Part shown: positions 27,849-40,472 of the stretch, one piece after another
Layout: each line of letters begins with the position of its first letter
Numbering within the stretch: the first letter of the stretch is position 1
DNA from: Fratercula arctica
Taxonomy: Eukaryota > Chordata > Aves > Charadriiformes > Alcidae
NCBI GenBank assembly: GCA_947846985.1
Contig: CANTUZ010000008.1
Span: 43,480,817-43,544,816, forward strand
DNA length: 64,000 nt
Direction: 5' to 3'
Position numbers and translations under genes: made by a program
The notes under the pieces: generated by a model
Database searches by the model: none
Seen by the model: only the letters and a program-made list of their open reading frames with translations
What the model was told of the DNA's origin: nothing

Positions 27849-27878
27849 AATATGAATTGAACCCAATTCATATTGGGT
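27849..27878. repeat. Two overlapping, mutually exclusive inverted repeats
   Basis: AATATGAATTG (27849-27859) pairs exactly with CAATTCATATT (27864-27874) across a 4-base loop. ACCCAAT (27861-27867) pairs exactly with ATTGGGT (27872-27878) across another 4-base loop. The two stems share bases, so only one can form at a time. Confidence 0.75.
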
Positions 27879-28180
27879 AACTTCTTTTTGGCAGAAAGTG
27901 TATGAGCAGTTTGGGCCCCTCGTTACATTTAGTAAACTATACAAGCAGAAGTACAGGTGGAAAGGAGATGCTCACATCTGTGACTACCCTTCACTAGAAA
28001 CCTAGCCGAAGGCTTTGCAAGTCAAGTCACCTCCACAGATGGTGGATTAGGCCCAGTAAGAGTATATTTTAAATTATTTTATCAATATTACTTCAGCAAC
28101 AGTATTTCAGAAGACAAAAATAATCTTTTTCCCTAACAAGACAGAAGCAAGTATCTCGTCTTTGACAGATGTAGAAAGCT

Positions 28181-28202
28181 AAAAAAAAAAAAAAAAAAAA
28201 AA
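28181..28202. repeat. Poly(A) run of 22
   Basis: A22 followed by an A-rich stretch (CAAAATCAAAAATAA). It looks like a retroposon tail, but the upstream 300 bases match no gene or SINE that I know. Confidence 0.9.
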
Positions 28203-29196
28203 CAAAATCAAAAATAATGGCCCAAACACTAGTTTTTATAAACTGAGTAAAATTCTGGGTGAGTGAAAGAAGGTACACTCCTTTTTTTCCCCTAGCATTA
28301 CAGATTTAAAATCTACCTTTCTGTATTATATATGATTATACACACGTATATACACAGGCCAAATTCATATTTGGTTACCAAAAGAAGCTGATTTACTCCA
28401 GGAATTAGTTTGTCCACAGTACTTTATTCCAACAGACCTGATAAAAATAATCCTAACTCCAGCACTCCTTCACTGATACTAGGAAGAAGAGTTTGGTTTG
28501 GTATTTCTCCTGCCCGCTCTGATACTGCAGAAAGGCATTTTATGGATCCCGACAGTGTTGCTACAAGCGCTCCTCATAAGAAAGAAAGAGCACTCTGGAA
28601 AATGTAAACGCGAACACTAACAAATGCAAATGGACACAAATGCTTTTGTCCATTTTTAATCATAGATTGATATTTCAGGGGTAAAGTCACAAATCTTTTG
28701 CAAAGCTGAGACCGTGACTGAATACTCGTATTTGCCCTGCTGGGCAGAGATTAATTAACCTCTAACGTATGAAGAACAAAAACTAAATTCTGGGTTGCAC
28801 AGCCGAGAAGTATTTTGTAGTGCAGTCGTGATGGTATCACATTGCAATCCAAAAGGTAACTGAGGTGGCTCCAGCGCTCGAGGTGTCTCTGGAACAGAAC
28901 CACAATCATCCGCCAAGCTGCCTGCAAAGGGTATCACAATTGCCCCGAGCCTCCACCAGCCCTGGTTTAACCACAGTCAGCAGAAGGTGGAGGGATTGTC
29001 CACCCCACAGATCACCTTACAGCTGGAAGAGGAAAAAAGAAGACAAGAAAGAAAAAAAGGACAAGACAGACAGCAGTCTTGTTGCTACAGCTCTCAAACC
29101 AGTGTCAGGAGAAGAGCTCCCCAGGCTCAGGTCTTGCTCAAGAGAGCTGCGTGATCTTTAGCAACAGGCGTAATCGCCTTGTTTCTCCCTGCGCAG

Positions 29197-29401
29197 GAGG
29201 CTGGTGTCCAGCCCTGGACCGATACAGCTGGCGGCAGTCATGGTGGCCTTCATGCACATGGTGAAGAACAACATCACCAGCATGGAGGCTGTGGCAGAAT
29301 CGGGAGGCACCTCTCAGCCAGTGCAGACCCTTGTACCCAAAGGCATCCATCCACATGTACAACCGCTGCAGCGTCAAACTGAAGCACGACAACTGTGTTG
29401 A
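29197..29401 (+). other. Weak exon-like open frame, product unknown
   Basis: GTTTCTCCCTGCGCAG, ending at 29196, resembles a splice acceptor. From 29198 one frame is open for 67 codons to a TGA ending at 29401. It includes the segment AAVMVAFMHMVKNNITSMEA. A second + frame is open for about 70 codons further on, to about 29465, so a frameshifted pseudogene is conceivable. I recognise no family, and the antisense strand is also open here, which lowers confidence. Confidence 0.12.
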
Positions 29402-32400
29402 GCCATCTGCCTGTGGGGTCTTGACCTGCACCTGGGCACAGACCCCCAGGAGCTGTTACACTTAATGCACCCTTCTGCCACTCTTCCCTGCACTCAATGT
29501 GATAAATAAAATTAAGCACTTTGAATTTCCTGCCAAAATACATGAATGAGGAATGACAGCACACACAAAAAGGCAGGGCCTAAGCGTTGGTGGATCTGTA
29601 AATATCAGTCTGAGGGTGAAACAGTTACAGGACAAGAACACTGGAAATAAGAGGATTCCACCATAACAACAATATGTTCGCTCAAGAATCCTTCCTAGCC
29701 AGTCCTGCTGCACTCAGGGCCGCACAGCCACGTCACAGAAAAGGCCTATGATGACCTGTGATGACTACCCTGCTCTCACACTCCCCTCCCTCAGCAAACA
29801 CGACACTGAGGGCACACAGCAGACTGAGGGGGGACCAGTGAGATGCACAACAGTCCAGAATGACACTCTCTTTGTCTCCTTTTGTCTGTGCTACAGCCAC
29901 AGAGAACTTATCTCCCTTTTTCTTTTCCCCCCCAAATTTTTTTGTGAGTTCTTTCAGGGAGTTATTCTTGGTTTGTATACTGTTTATGAGCCACATGGAT
30001 ACATTACTTGTACCATGGAGCATGGTTTCCACCCCTTCTGTTCTATAATTAATGGCAAAAGTGCTCAAGTTTCCTGCTTGTGAGTAATGCACACAATGGT
30101 ATTTAAACTTTTTACACACACTGGCTAGTTATGCAATTGTAAAACTACTTTTAGTAGTTGTATACATCAGTCTTGAATTTACCTTTTCATAATTACTTCC
30201 ACAAGTGTTCGCTGAAAGACATCTTTACTCATGGACACTAAATAAAACAAACCTAAGAATAAGCATGTTCATTTAAATACTCAAAGGCATTTTGTGTATT
30301 TTGCAGTAGAATCGCTGCAGTAAGCGATTCTGTCCGTGTCTCACAGCTGCCATTGCAAATACTGCTGTTCTTATCATTCATTATGTAACACCGCCCCTAC
30401 AAATAATAGCACCAATTCTTATTTAAAGATTATTGATATGCCTAGCTGTATTGCAGCAGTACTTTGTGGCAACTTTCCATGGAAGATAATTCAGTTCTCC
30501 CAAGCATTGCACACCCACCCAAGGAGAAGCCAAGCTCCTGCTCAGGGGGACGCCACCAGCAGCTCCGAGCACGGCGAGCCCGCAGCACCAGGCACTGAGA
30601 GCTCTCTGGATGCCAGTGGGTTCTGAAGAGAGACAGAGGCCCCCTTGGCACATGTATGGGATTATGGTGTGAGGGGGCGGTCACAGAGTTTTGTATCTCA
30701 GGTTTCTATCTTCTCTGAGGGCATTCAGCACATTACTGAGCATCCCAATTTGTTGCTTTAACTCCTATCTTATCATGACTATGAAAAAATAAACAGTGCA
30801 ATCTTGACTCACTCTTTGGCATCTAATGTTCCTTCAGTTTTATCATCGTGTTGCTAAACCCAAGAAAAGATTACTCAACTGTTGTCTTGTCCTTTAGAGA
30901 CTCAGAGCATGCAGTGTAGGAGCTGCACGCTGGCTATAGCAGAGCATGTGTTCTGAGCGAGGAGCTCGCCACACAGCACATTCAGCTGCAGTTTGTTTCA
31001 CTTAAAAATAAAGCATGTGTGTTTCAGATTTCCTATAAACTTTAGAAAATGACAAGATCAACTGTCAGACTACACTCGACTTCGTGGGGAAAGTCACCAG
31101 AGCAGTATGTCACCAGGGCAGGGGATCTGTCCTGGCTGGACAATGATCCTGAGGCTGCTGAGCATCCCTGCAGCTGGCCGGGATCACGCCCTGCTGTAGC
31201 ACCAGGATGAGGCCTGGCAACACGGACTTGCTGCCGTACACTTAAACCGCAGCAGGAACCAAGCCCTGATTTACCATCAAGTTACCAATACAGGTATCAG
31301 CCATCTTGAATCATTATAAACTTGGTTTATACTGCATTAACTCATCACGGAGCGCCCTAACGCCAATCCATCAGTGAGGCCACTGCAATCACATTAAGAA
31401 GTGCTGAGAAGGGTTTTGCATTGATGCAAGTAAATCCACTCTTAAACAGATTTCAGTTAAACTGCTGCGACTATGGAAATCCTGAAGCAGTTAGTTCTGT
31501 TCTAAATTATTAAATGTTACTGGGTTTGTCCCTTCTCTGACCCCACTCAGAGATCACGTCAGGTGGACCATGACTGCAGACTGGGTTTTTATGCCCTTGC
31601 TTTCAGCAGAAGCGAACGCAAGCTGGAGCTCTCAGTGAGATTGCTCCCTTGTGTGCTCAGGGCTGGATACAAGGGGAGAAAGGTGGAGCAGGGCTGATTC
31701 CCAGACAGGGCAGCCTGGTTTCCAGGGCTAGAGCTTCCAAAGGCAGAACCTGATCAATCTCCCGATCCTTACAGTCCTATGTTTTCCAATTTTGCTGACC
31801 TTTCTCCATGATGTCTCAAACATTTAAAAAAAACAGCAGAAGAATTTAGAAAATCCACACTGCCAAGAGCAGCTTCTAACCCTGTGAAAATCCCCATCTT
31901 ATCTTGACAATTAGCAGCACAGAAATGACAATAAAACACTACCAGTCTTCCTGAGACTCACAAAGGATGTAAAATACAGTTGCAGGAGTGCAGCAGTCAC
32001 CAGCCCGTGCATTGCTGCCAGAAGTACCTGTGGGGCCTGACAGCACACCGACCGACACCCCTACCTCGCAGCAGAAGGATGTTCCATGTCGGTGAACAGT
32101 GCTCCTACGGACCAGAGATAGGTGCCTTCCCCAGTGCAAAAATGAGACGCCAGCTTAGCACGATTTCCTCTCTGCTGTACTACCTAGGCACTGGAGCCTG
32201 CTGCCCTGTACACGAAGTTGGCAGGGATTTGTTGAGGAACTTTGCACAGAGATGTGTTATAGATTTGCTTCCGTGTCCATAGCTCAAACACCTGAAAACG
32301 GGGAAGGGGAGGATGCGCCGCACACCAGTCCCCGGAGCTGTCACACGCACCTTTCTCTCCCCAGTCAAACTCAGGACTGTGGATTCCACCATAAGTTGAA

Positions 32401-33917
32401 GTTTTTCAGTATTAAACGCTACGATGCTGAGCAGCACAGTTCTCGGGCCGCTTTTGGCATGTGGATGGAAGCGATTTAGGAACCACAGAGACACAGGCAA
32501 CCGAACGATACCAGCAGCTTTATACTGACATTTAAACACGCATCTTGGCGACCTCCCCCCACCGCTCTCTACTCCTGTCTCTAGCAGTCATAAACCTCTT
32601 CCCCTTGATGATGAAAAGGCTAAAAAAAGGCACTTTCTTAAATGGGACTCATTTTCTTTTAGCCAATTAAGGCACACATTTGCATTTTTAAGAGCAAATA
32701 TACACACAAAGTAAGAAAAAGAAGAGATTAACCCAATTTACTAACCACACATGCTGAAAAATCACCTTATCGCAAGAACCAGGATGACTCAGAAAACAAA
32801 TGTAAATAGCTTCTGTGATTTAGCACCAACTGACACCTAATGTATTAAAATAAATTGCCCATGATTTCTCGCAAGCTCCATGCTAATGCACTCCATAAAA
32901 TGACAGTGAAAACGCAGCAGTGCGTAACTATCTAGAGGCTTCACTTGGTGGCAAATAATACAATGAATTGTCCTCTGACCAGGGCAGGGAAAGGAACTTA
33001 ATCTGCATCTCCAGCCTTTCGGGGAATGTTCCAGGTTTGTAACGCATGAGTCAGCAGCATTGCTGCTATGGAGGGTTTTTTCCTAGCATGCTACTAGCAA
33101 CACAGTCTCTTCTGGCTTTCCCAGCTTTGGTATGCCAGCTTAAGTGTCCACCAGGAAACAGACACCTTTTGTATAAAATAGGACAGGTGAATTGATTGAC
33201 ATTTATTCATTATCGTGTCAAAAGTCATCGCAGACCTGTATGATCACAATATAATTCCTTCTAGGAAAGCAGTCTGCATGAAGAAAAAGTTGATGAGTGA
33301 AGGCAGGAGAAATCCAGTATTTTACTACATGTATTCTAACCTTTTTATTAGTACTGCTACCACAGTATATACCACAACCCCCTTTGTTACTGCAGCCCAG
33401 ACAAAAGCCACCATACTAAGTCTCATGATCAAATCTTGCGTGTATGCAGCTTCCTCTAACCAAGGATCTCAATCATTTTACGAAGTTGATGAATACCCCT
33501 ACTGAGGAACACGTTGGCATTTCTTAGTCTGTTTCACAGACAAAGAAAATAAGGAAGAGGAGGAGGACACAAACATTCATACAGCCCTTCCCAGGAACAC
33601 AGGCCTGTGCCTAACCACTTCTTCCTCCAGTTGAGGCCGTGTCAGCTCAGCTCCTGGTCCAGTTCATCCTCCATTGGATTTCCGCACTTTGATGGTTGCT
33701 TTCTTGACAGGTGATACAGGGTCCTTCCTCAAGTTACTAAACCAAACTTCTGCTAACTGTCCCTAGCTCTTAATCTGTAAACATATCTTGACAGAGAGCG
33801 AAGCACAGAAATGTATTTTCTGCCTAGAAATGGAAAACAAAGCTGAAATGAGTTCTGTCTTCCCTCAAGTGAAGAAAGCACTGACATAACCTCACTCTGC
33901 TGCCTCTGATCTTCCAG

Positions 33918-34034
33918 ACCGGCAGTACGGCACGCGACGGCCGGCCATCACCCTGGAGCAGCTCCGGCCTGCGCCACGTCCTGCCCAGATGATGGCATGA
34001 GGACACGGAGAAGCTGGGGAACTCTGTCAGGAAG
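33918..34034 (+). other. Candidate CpG-rich exon, product unknown
   Basis: TCTGATCTTCCAG ending at 33917 resembles a splice acceptor and GTAATG at 34035 a donor. The 117 bases between them hold 10 CpGs, mostly in the first 75 bases, and stand out sharply from the flanks. One frame (leading base, then CCG GCA GTA) is open throughout. It would join in phase to the candidate exon ending at 26025, but phase agreement happens by chance one time in three. The peptide is rich in A, R, P and H and matches no domain I know. A lncRNA exon is a good alternative. Confidence 0.18.
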
Positions 34035-35226
34035 GTAATGGAAGATGTGGTAGGGCAGGAAAGGACACAGGTGTAAAGCCATAGGAAAACAACTTCCATC
34101 AGGACCACAATATATTAGTTCCAGTCTTACCCACAGAAAACCAGTTTTATGTGGACTATTTTCTCTCCAGCTAATAATTTTTGATTCTATTGACCAATTT
34201 CAACCTGCAGAAGCAGAGATAACTGTCTACCTACAAGTCACCTGAAAACAGACATCCATCTAGAAAAGACAGACCCTGCAAACAGCCCCCTCAATGTTCT
34301 AACTGAAAGGAAAGCCATAATATAGGACCTTATTTGCCACTGAAAATTTTGCCTAGGAGACAGTCTTTCTAATCAGTAAAACAGCAGGAAAATCTTCACT
34401 GAAAATTCTTCATCAAGCACAAGACATAAATCAACAGGCAAGTCAGCAGCATTAATTCCGATGCTCAAAAAAAATACTTGTTTCATGTAATTATAGGACA
34501 AGCCAGTGTTAATACTGGTGATCTAATCCTACCCCTAGTAAACAAACCAAGGATATTGAACCCCATCCTAGAACAGCCGTAAAGCAAACCTCCTCCTTAC
34601 CTCCATCGCACGTGCTGAGAGAGGGCTGTCTGACAAGTGGGGTTAAAAATGGGTGACAATCTCAGGACAGAGGCAGACACAGGGGCCCCAGCTCGCTCCT
34701 GATGCTGCTCCCAGGAAAAGAGCCCTGGGGATGAACTGACGCCACACGTTGCTTCTGAATGCCTTTGGCGCATTGGTCACCATGTCATTTGTTTAAATGA
34801 AGGCCAGTGCCAAACATCACGTCATTCTGGGTGCATGCCCTGGCGTCCACAAACTGTAATCCAACACACCTCGTTGCCACCGCACGCTCTGGCTTCTAGT
34901 GCCTTTTTGTATCAACTAACAAAATGTTTTCCTTTCAATATTCCAAGCCATCTTATGCTACCCCTGTTGCTATAGGATTTTTAAATCCTGTCAATCTAGA
35001 ATTAATTCTCTCCTTACAGAGTAAGTGCCCCTTACCTTTACTTCAAGAAAAGATAGTTTGACATAATTTCCATTTTTGCCAGCATACCATCTCATTTTCT
35101 TCTTTGCAGCCAGAAGGAACAATTTGTAACATGAATCTTAAAAACCCAGATCAAAAGCGGAGGTTAAAATGACTGATAAATGAGAGGTGTAATAAATGTA
35201 CATGTATTGTTTATTTTAAAAAACAA
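34035..35226. other. Non-coding stretch, nothing recognised
   Basis: Unique sequence of mixed composition with no gene-like frame, RNA gene or repeat that I can identify. Confidence 0.6.
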
Positions 35227-35245
35227 CCCCACCCCACCCCTCCCC
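35227..35245 (-). other. Canonical G-quadruplex motif with 1-base loops
   Basis: On the + strand four C4 tracts are separated by single bases (A, A, T). On the - strand this gives four G4 tracts with 1-base loops, the arrangement expected to form a very stable parallel quadruplex. It lies just after an A-rich stretch. No promoter or gene is evident beside it. Confidence 0.85.
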
Positions 35246-35663
35246 GAGTCTCCTCACCAACTCTGATTTATTAACAAATAGCTGACACCATGTCTTTTGT
35301 TTTTAGGAGACCATAGAGGACGGTAAGATGCTGTGCACAGGAGATAAGAGACATTTCCATAGGAGATGAAAACCATTCATCCAAGGAGATCACATTGTCA
35401 ACAAATCTGAGTCATTATCCACAGATACTGTAAAAACTAGGCAGTTGTACTTGTCTACTCACAATGCCATCACTTCTGTTTGTGAGAAATCCTTCTTTTC
35501 CCCTTCTCCAATGCTGCAGCAAAACCTTGGATTTTGACATCAAGCCCAGCAAAAGGCGTTAGTCCTTGAGACAGAGTTTGCAAAACATTAATGAAATCAG
35601 AATGAGACTGCAGTTTGGCTTGTTGCCCTTGGATAATGGAAGTGAAATTAAAAGTAGAGGGAA

Positions 35664-35709
35664 GAGAAGGGACTTTCCTTTTCAACCCAAATCATTCTAT
35701 GATTCTATG
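35664..35709 (+). mobile_element. CR1 LINE 3' tail fragment
   Basis: About 45 bases match the CR1 3' terminus: a diverged 'ggactttccttttcaaccca' followed by the ATTCTATGATTCTATG end repeat. The upstream 200 bases do not look like CR1, so this is either a severely truncated insertion or the surviving end of an old copy. Confidence 0.75.
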
Positions 35710-38700
35710 CCTTGATTTTAGCTAAAAACAGAGCACTGAATGTATTTTTCAAGAATTAAAGCATTTTATACACTATTTAGTTCAGGTTTTTCTATTTCAA
35801 TGAGTCTAGTGATATTTGATACCAGGAGGAAACGGTATTAAAAGCAACTAAGAAAAACTAACAACTAAAGCATTCCTTTGAGGAATTTTATTTAGCCAGG
35901 AAAACCTATTAGTAAGAAGCCCTCTGCCCAAGACAGAAAACATACAAGGGCCAAGAGAACAGAAAGATGTGAAAAGAAGAAAACAAGGAACAGACTTACT
36001 CGTAAGAAAAACAGGAGAGAGAATATCCTGGAAAATTCCCTAACGCTTTCCCCCCAGAAGGAGCATCTATCAGTCAGCCCTAGCAATTTATGGCAATTAA
36101 ATGGATTATTCATCGCACTTCCGAGGGATGCATTGCTGCTAGCAGTGGCCCACGTCCTTGCCAACACTGACGTTCTGGCTTGGTGTTCCTGCCCATCCGG
36201 GGACCCAAACTGGCCATTTCAGGAGACCAGGCTTTCTCACAGAGTTACCGTTACTCCTGGTTTACCCGGGCTGGAAACATAACTGCCTTTGCTGAAGAAT
36301 TTCTCACCTTCTTTATTTTGGTTTTCAAACGGCACCCTGAAACTTCAGACTAAAGACACATGCAGATTTTGATTGCTGGCCTACAAACACAGATATTCCC
36401 TTCAGGTAAAAGCAGAGCTAAGAAGTATGATCAGCTGTAGGACACCTGGGGAGAACAACACATGATAAAGTCTGGTTTGGAAAGTATTGGATGACATCTG
36501 GCACCTGAGAAGTTAATGTGAGATGGATATACCTTTCCCTCTCTCTATCAAGGTGCAGGAAGCAGATTTCCAGTCCTGCCTAGATTTCTTTTTTTCCTAA
36601 GGGTACAGCCCCTGCTGCAAATCAATGAGGTCTGTATCCCTTAACCACTTGACACATCTGGAAGTTCAACAGTCACTCAATGTTTTTTATTCAGCAGGGT
36701 TTTATCTCACCATTTCCCTCCTTTACAGCATCAAGGGGTTAAAGCAACCGAAGCCAAAAGGTATTAGGGGGAAGAGGACAATAAACTACTTTTCTTGGGA
36801 ACTAGCAATGACACTGTCAAAAAACCCCAGTCTGTTCCCTTCATTTTGAAACGCAGAAGTAATTTCTGAAGTGCCAGTAATATGTCAAAAACCCCTCAGA
36901 CAGAGGCTGTTCCAGCACTGCCCTGCCCGGCTACTGAAACTGTGCACAAAAACCCCACGGTTTGACACATGCGTTTTTTGGCGGCAGTGAACAGGTTAAA
37001 AGAAGTTTCCCTCCTCCATGAAAGCAATACAGTATGAAACCACCACTATGCTTTCTGCTGTGTGCTGTGATAGATTGTACCTGCTCTGAGCAAGCCAGTG
37101 AGTTTAACCCTCTTCCTGCTGATAGTAAAAATCAATATTAAGACGACTCCACATCTGATACGACTGGAGGCGGTTTTGCACCGTGGCTATACAAACCCAA
37201 GACAATAGACAAGCACTCAGGTTTGTATCTCACCCTTTGGTAGCTGCAGCTGAAAGGACTAATTAAATAGCTAGAGCATATGCGAGCGCTTCAAAAATAA
37301 CTTTACAGTGCCTGCCAAAACAATTTGAAAATCTATACAAAGCTGCAACACAACATAGTTCGACAAAATGAAAAAAAAAGTATTGTTTAAATAAATTTAA
37401 AAAAAAAACCAACAAAAAACAAAGAACAGCCCACACCCTGTATCACATTCATTCCCACATCCTCAAAATCACATTGAAAAACAGAGGTGTCCTACCTTTT
37501 TGATCTGTGAACAAGCAGATTCCAATCAATGCGTCACGTCCAAGACTATATACTGGAGAATCTGCTAGTATAAAACAAAGGTGGGGGAAAAACAAGTGAA
37601 CATACTTAATTTTTGCTGAAAAACAGTTTTCAGCTATGAAAAAAGTTTTTTTCTATTATACAAAGACATGGATGCATAAACATATCCATACAAGTACGCG
37701 TGTATGAAGGGGTCTGGGCATGTAATATACATTATGTATGCATCAAATATATTTATAAACAAGACCACGGAAGTTTATTACCTATATATTTCAATTCATC
37801 CAGCGTGCACCGCTTTGGAATTCAATCTACAGCAGACTAAATCCAAAAAGCTACAGCATAAAGGTATAACTCTTTCAAATCCTCAACAAGCAAACAAAGC
37901 TACATTTTTAAAAGAAAATCATTACCAGCTCATACGCTGCCGTACCACAAAAGCCTATCCTTAAATAACTGCTGCATAATCATTCTCCTGGAGCGCTGTT
38001 ATCCATCGGCTCGCTGCCTATCTCCAGACAGACGCAGTCTGCAAGCCACCAGCTTGGATCTACCATGTGTACGTCAGGAAAAGGAAAACTGCAAATTAGA
38101 AGAAGTCCCCGCAGTGGTGAAAAGGAAAAGAGGGTGAGTGGGAGAGGAAGAGGGAGTTCACTGGCCACAGAAATTTCGAGAATGATGACAAACCAGCCGG
38201 CTCCGCCATCATCCACTTACAATAGGATGCTGCACCTCGCCGCTGCTGAAGCGGTTTGTCAAGGGGTTGCTGGTATCAAATGCCTGACAGGCATTTTAAT
38301 TGCATCCAACCAAGTGTGTCCCCAGGAATCAGGCCTTTAATCCTATGAATATAATCAACTGGTTTCTTTTGTACTGCTGCCAAACACACACAGGCACACA
38401 CTGCACACAGGCAGCAGCGCACCCGGTTTCCACTGCGATGCCGATCCAAATCCTAAACAGGTTTTACGGACGGTATACGCTGAAAAGGAGCTCTCGAGAG
38501 ATTTAGCTTTTTCTGCATTACAGATTAGGAGGGCGATTCGCTCTCCCCCTTTAGTTTTGTACCTAGCACTTATGTTCACGTATTGGAACCAGCTCGCCTA
38601 TGCTGTTATTTGAGCCTTGCATTTGCTTACTCACACCAACGGGAAATAAGCCCAGGGAAAACACAGAAGTGCTGCAAGACTGTAGGGACAAGTGGGGACC

Positions 38701-40456
38701 CTTCAGGACTAATAGGACAGAGGAACAGGGCTCACTGCATGGTTCAGCTCACAAACAAGTTGCTGTGAGGGGTCCAGTTTTACGACCACTACTCAGCCAT
38801 CACGCCTGCCCTGATCTCGCCTCCCTGTTCCGAGGCTTTCTGCAGAGCAACATTGATCCGAGTAGGACAAGGGACCTGTGAACTGGGAAATCACCCAGCG
38901 TTTTGGGAGAAGAGACGGTATGACTGGGCAGGGGCAGATTAGAGCAGGACAAAGGCTTTTTTTAAAAGAGAGTATGTTGGTAATGAGACAGCAGAAGCAG
39001 CAAAGGAGCAATCAAGAGAAACCAATGAGCCCAACCGCACTCGTAAGGGTTGAAAACAAGCTTAAACATCCCTGCAGTCAGGACTCGCAAGCCAACCAAA
39101 TCCCCTTCCCAACAACAAGGTGGTGCTTCTCAGTCCCCATTACAGCAGAGCCCTTGGGAGGGAAGGATGTCAAGAGGAGAAGGAAATGTCTCCCTACCAC
39201 AAATTTTGGGAGAGGTCCAACAAACCCCTTTTATCTTTGAGACGGACAAGGTGCTTGTAGGAAGCACCCTCTCCCAAAACTTTGCAGGTAGAGGGCTGCG
39301 AAGGGAATCAATTCCCTCCTGCCTTCCCCCACAACCATGACAAGATGACTTTTCACACATCCATTAAATTTTGCATCAACCAAGAGTTCCACCCTCATTG
39401 CTACAAACCGATCCTAGTGCCTTAAAAACATCTGTCCTGACCTGACAGTTTTCACCCACTCTCTAAATCACAACAGCAGCTGGGAGGACGTGGAAATGGA
39501 GGAAGGTAGCCCCCAAAGACAGCCTGAATGGGACAAGGATGATGGTAGAGCAGGTACCGCATGGCAGCAAAAAGGCCTCCAAGAAGAAATGGAAAAAACA
39601 AGCAAGAGCATCACTAGCGCAATTCTTAGACCTTTCCTCTGAGAAAGCCTCCTGTGACTCATGGGAAGGGGTGCCTGCTGCTGCCAAACCTCCCACTGCA
39701 GAGCTCATCCCCTGCAGAAACCAAGGAAACTCTAATCCTGCCCTCCTCTTCCTCAGCTCCACCATTTAGCAGTTGGTGCTTGTTCACAGCATTGCCACCA
39801 TCCCTTCCCTCACTTCCACAGCTCCCTTCCTCCAGCCACGCTTTCCCCAGAGCAACCCAGAGCTCTCGGAGGTCCCAGGAACAGCACAGTGGAGTTGGGA
39901 TGATGGAGGGGTAGCAGGAAGTCCTGAAAACTGCCCTCTAATTTCTCTCAGATGTTCCTGACAGACCTCATGTGGTTCACAAGGGACTGATACATATTGC
40001 CAGGCTGTGTCCTACACGCTGGAGCCCACGGATGAACCTTCAACCAGCCATCCAAACCGCCTTCACTCTGCCCACGCAAGCATTTCCAGGGACCCAATCG
40101 GTCAAAACAGTCCATGGCAAACAGTTTTATCACAAGATACAGCAAATGAGATATAATAATCAAGTCTGTTCTGGCTGCTCTGCAATATGCCTTTTCACAG
40201 TCCTGTAAAAGCATTTCTGACGAGACAGGGATGAGGGGCCTAGTCCCGGAACACAGAGCACACTCAGCCCTGTCGGAGATTTCACCTCGTGTTTTCCTGG
40301 CTCAGACAGGGAAGCAGGGTCAGCCACAAAGCAAACTCATCACATAAAATCCATGTACGTCAACACAGTGAAACAGGAACACTTGTGAGCAAACAGAAAA
40401 TACAAACATCAGTAAGTTGACAAGTAAGGGTCCTGGAAATGTGTAAATTATGAACC

Positions 40457-40472
40457 CATGCTACGTAGCATG
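40457..40472. repeat. Perfect 16-bp palindrome
   Basis: CATGCTACGTAGCATG is its own reverse complement, centred on TACGTA. It is probably chance but could bind a dimeric factor. Confidence 0.5.

Larger units (their letters stand above)
27611..33917. other. Non-coding stretch, no recognisable gene
   Basis: Unique sequence with a bistable inverted repeat (27849-27878), an A22 run (28181-28202), a purine-rich tract (about 29023-29071) and a weak exon-like open frame (29197-29401). No known protein or RNA gene is recognisable. The 28.1-28.4 kb part is AT-rich. Confidence 0.55.

Noticed and set aside
28181..28202. Poly(A) run as the tail of a processed pseudogene
   Set aside because: The preceding sequence resembles no gene I know and no flanking target duplication is visible. 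A simple A-run is sufficient.
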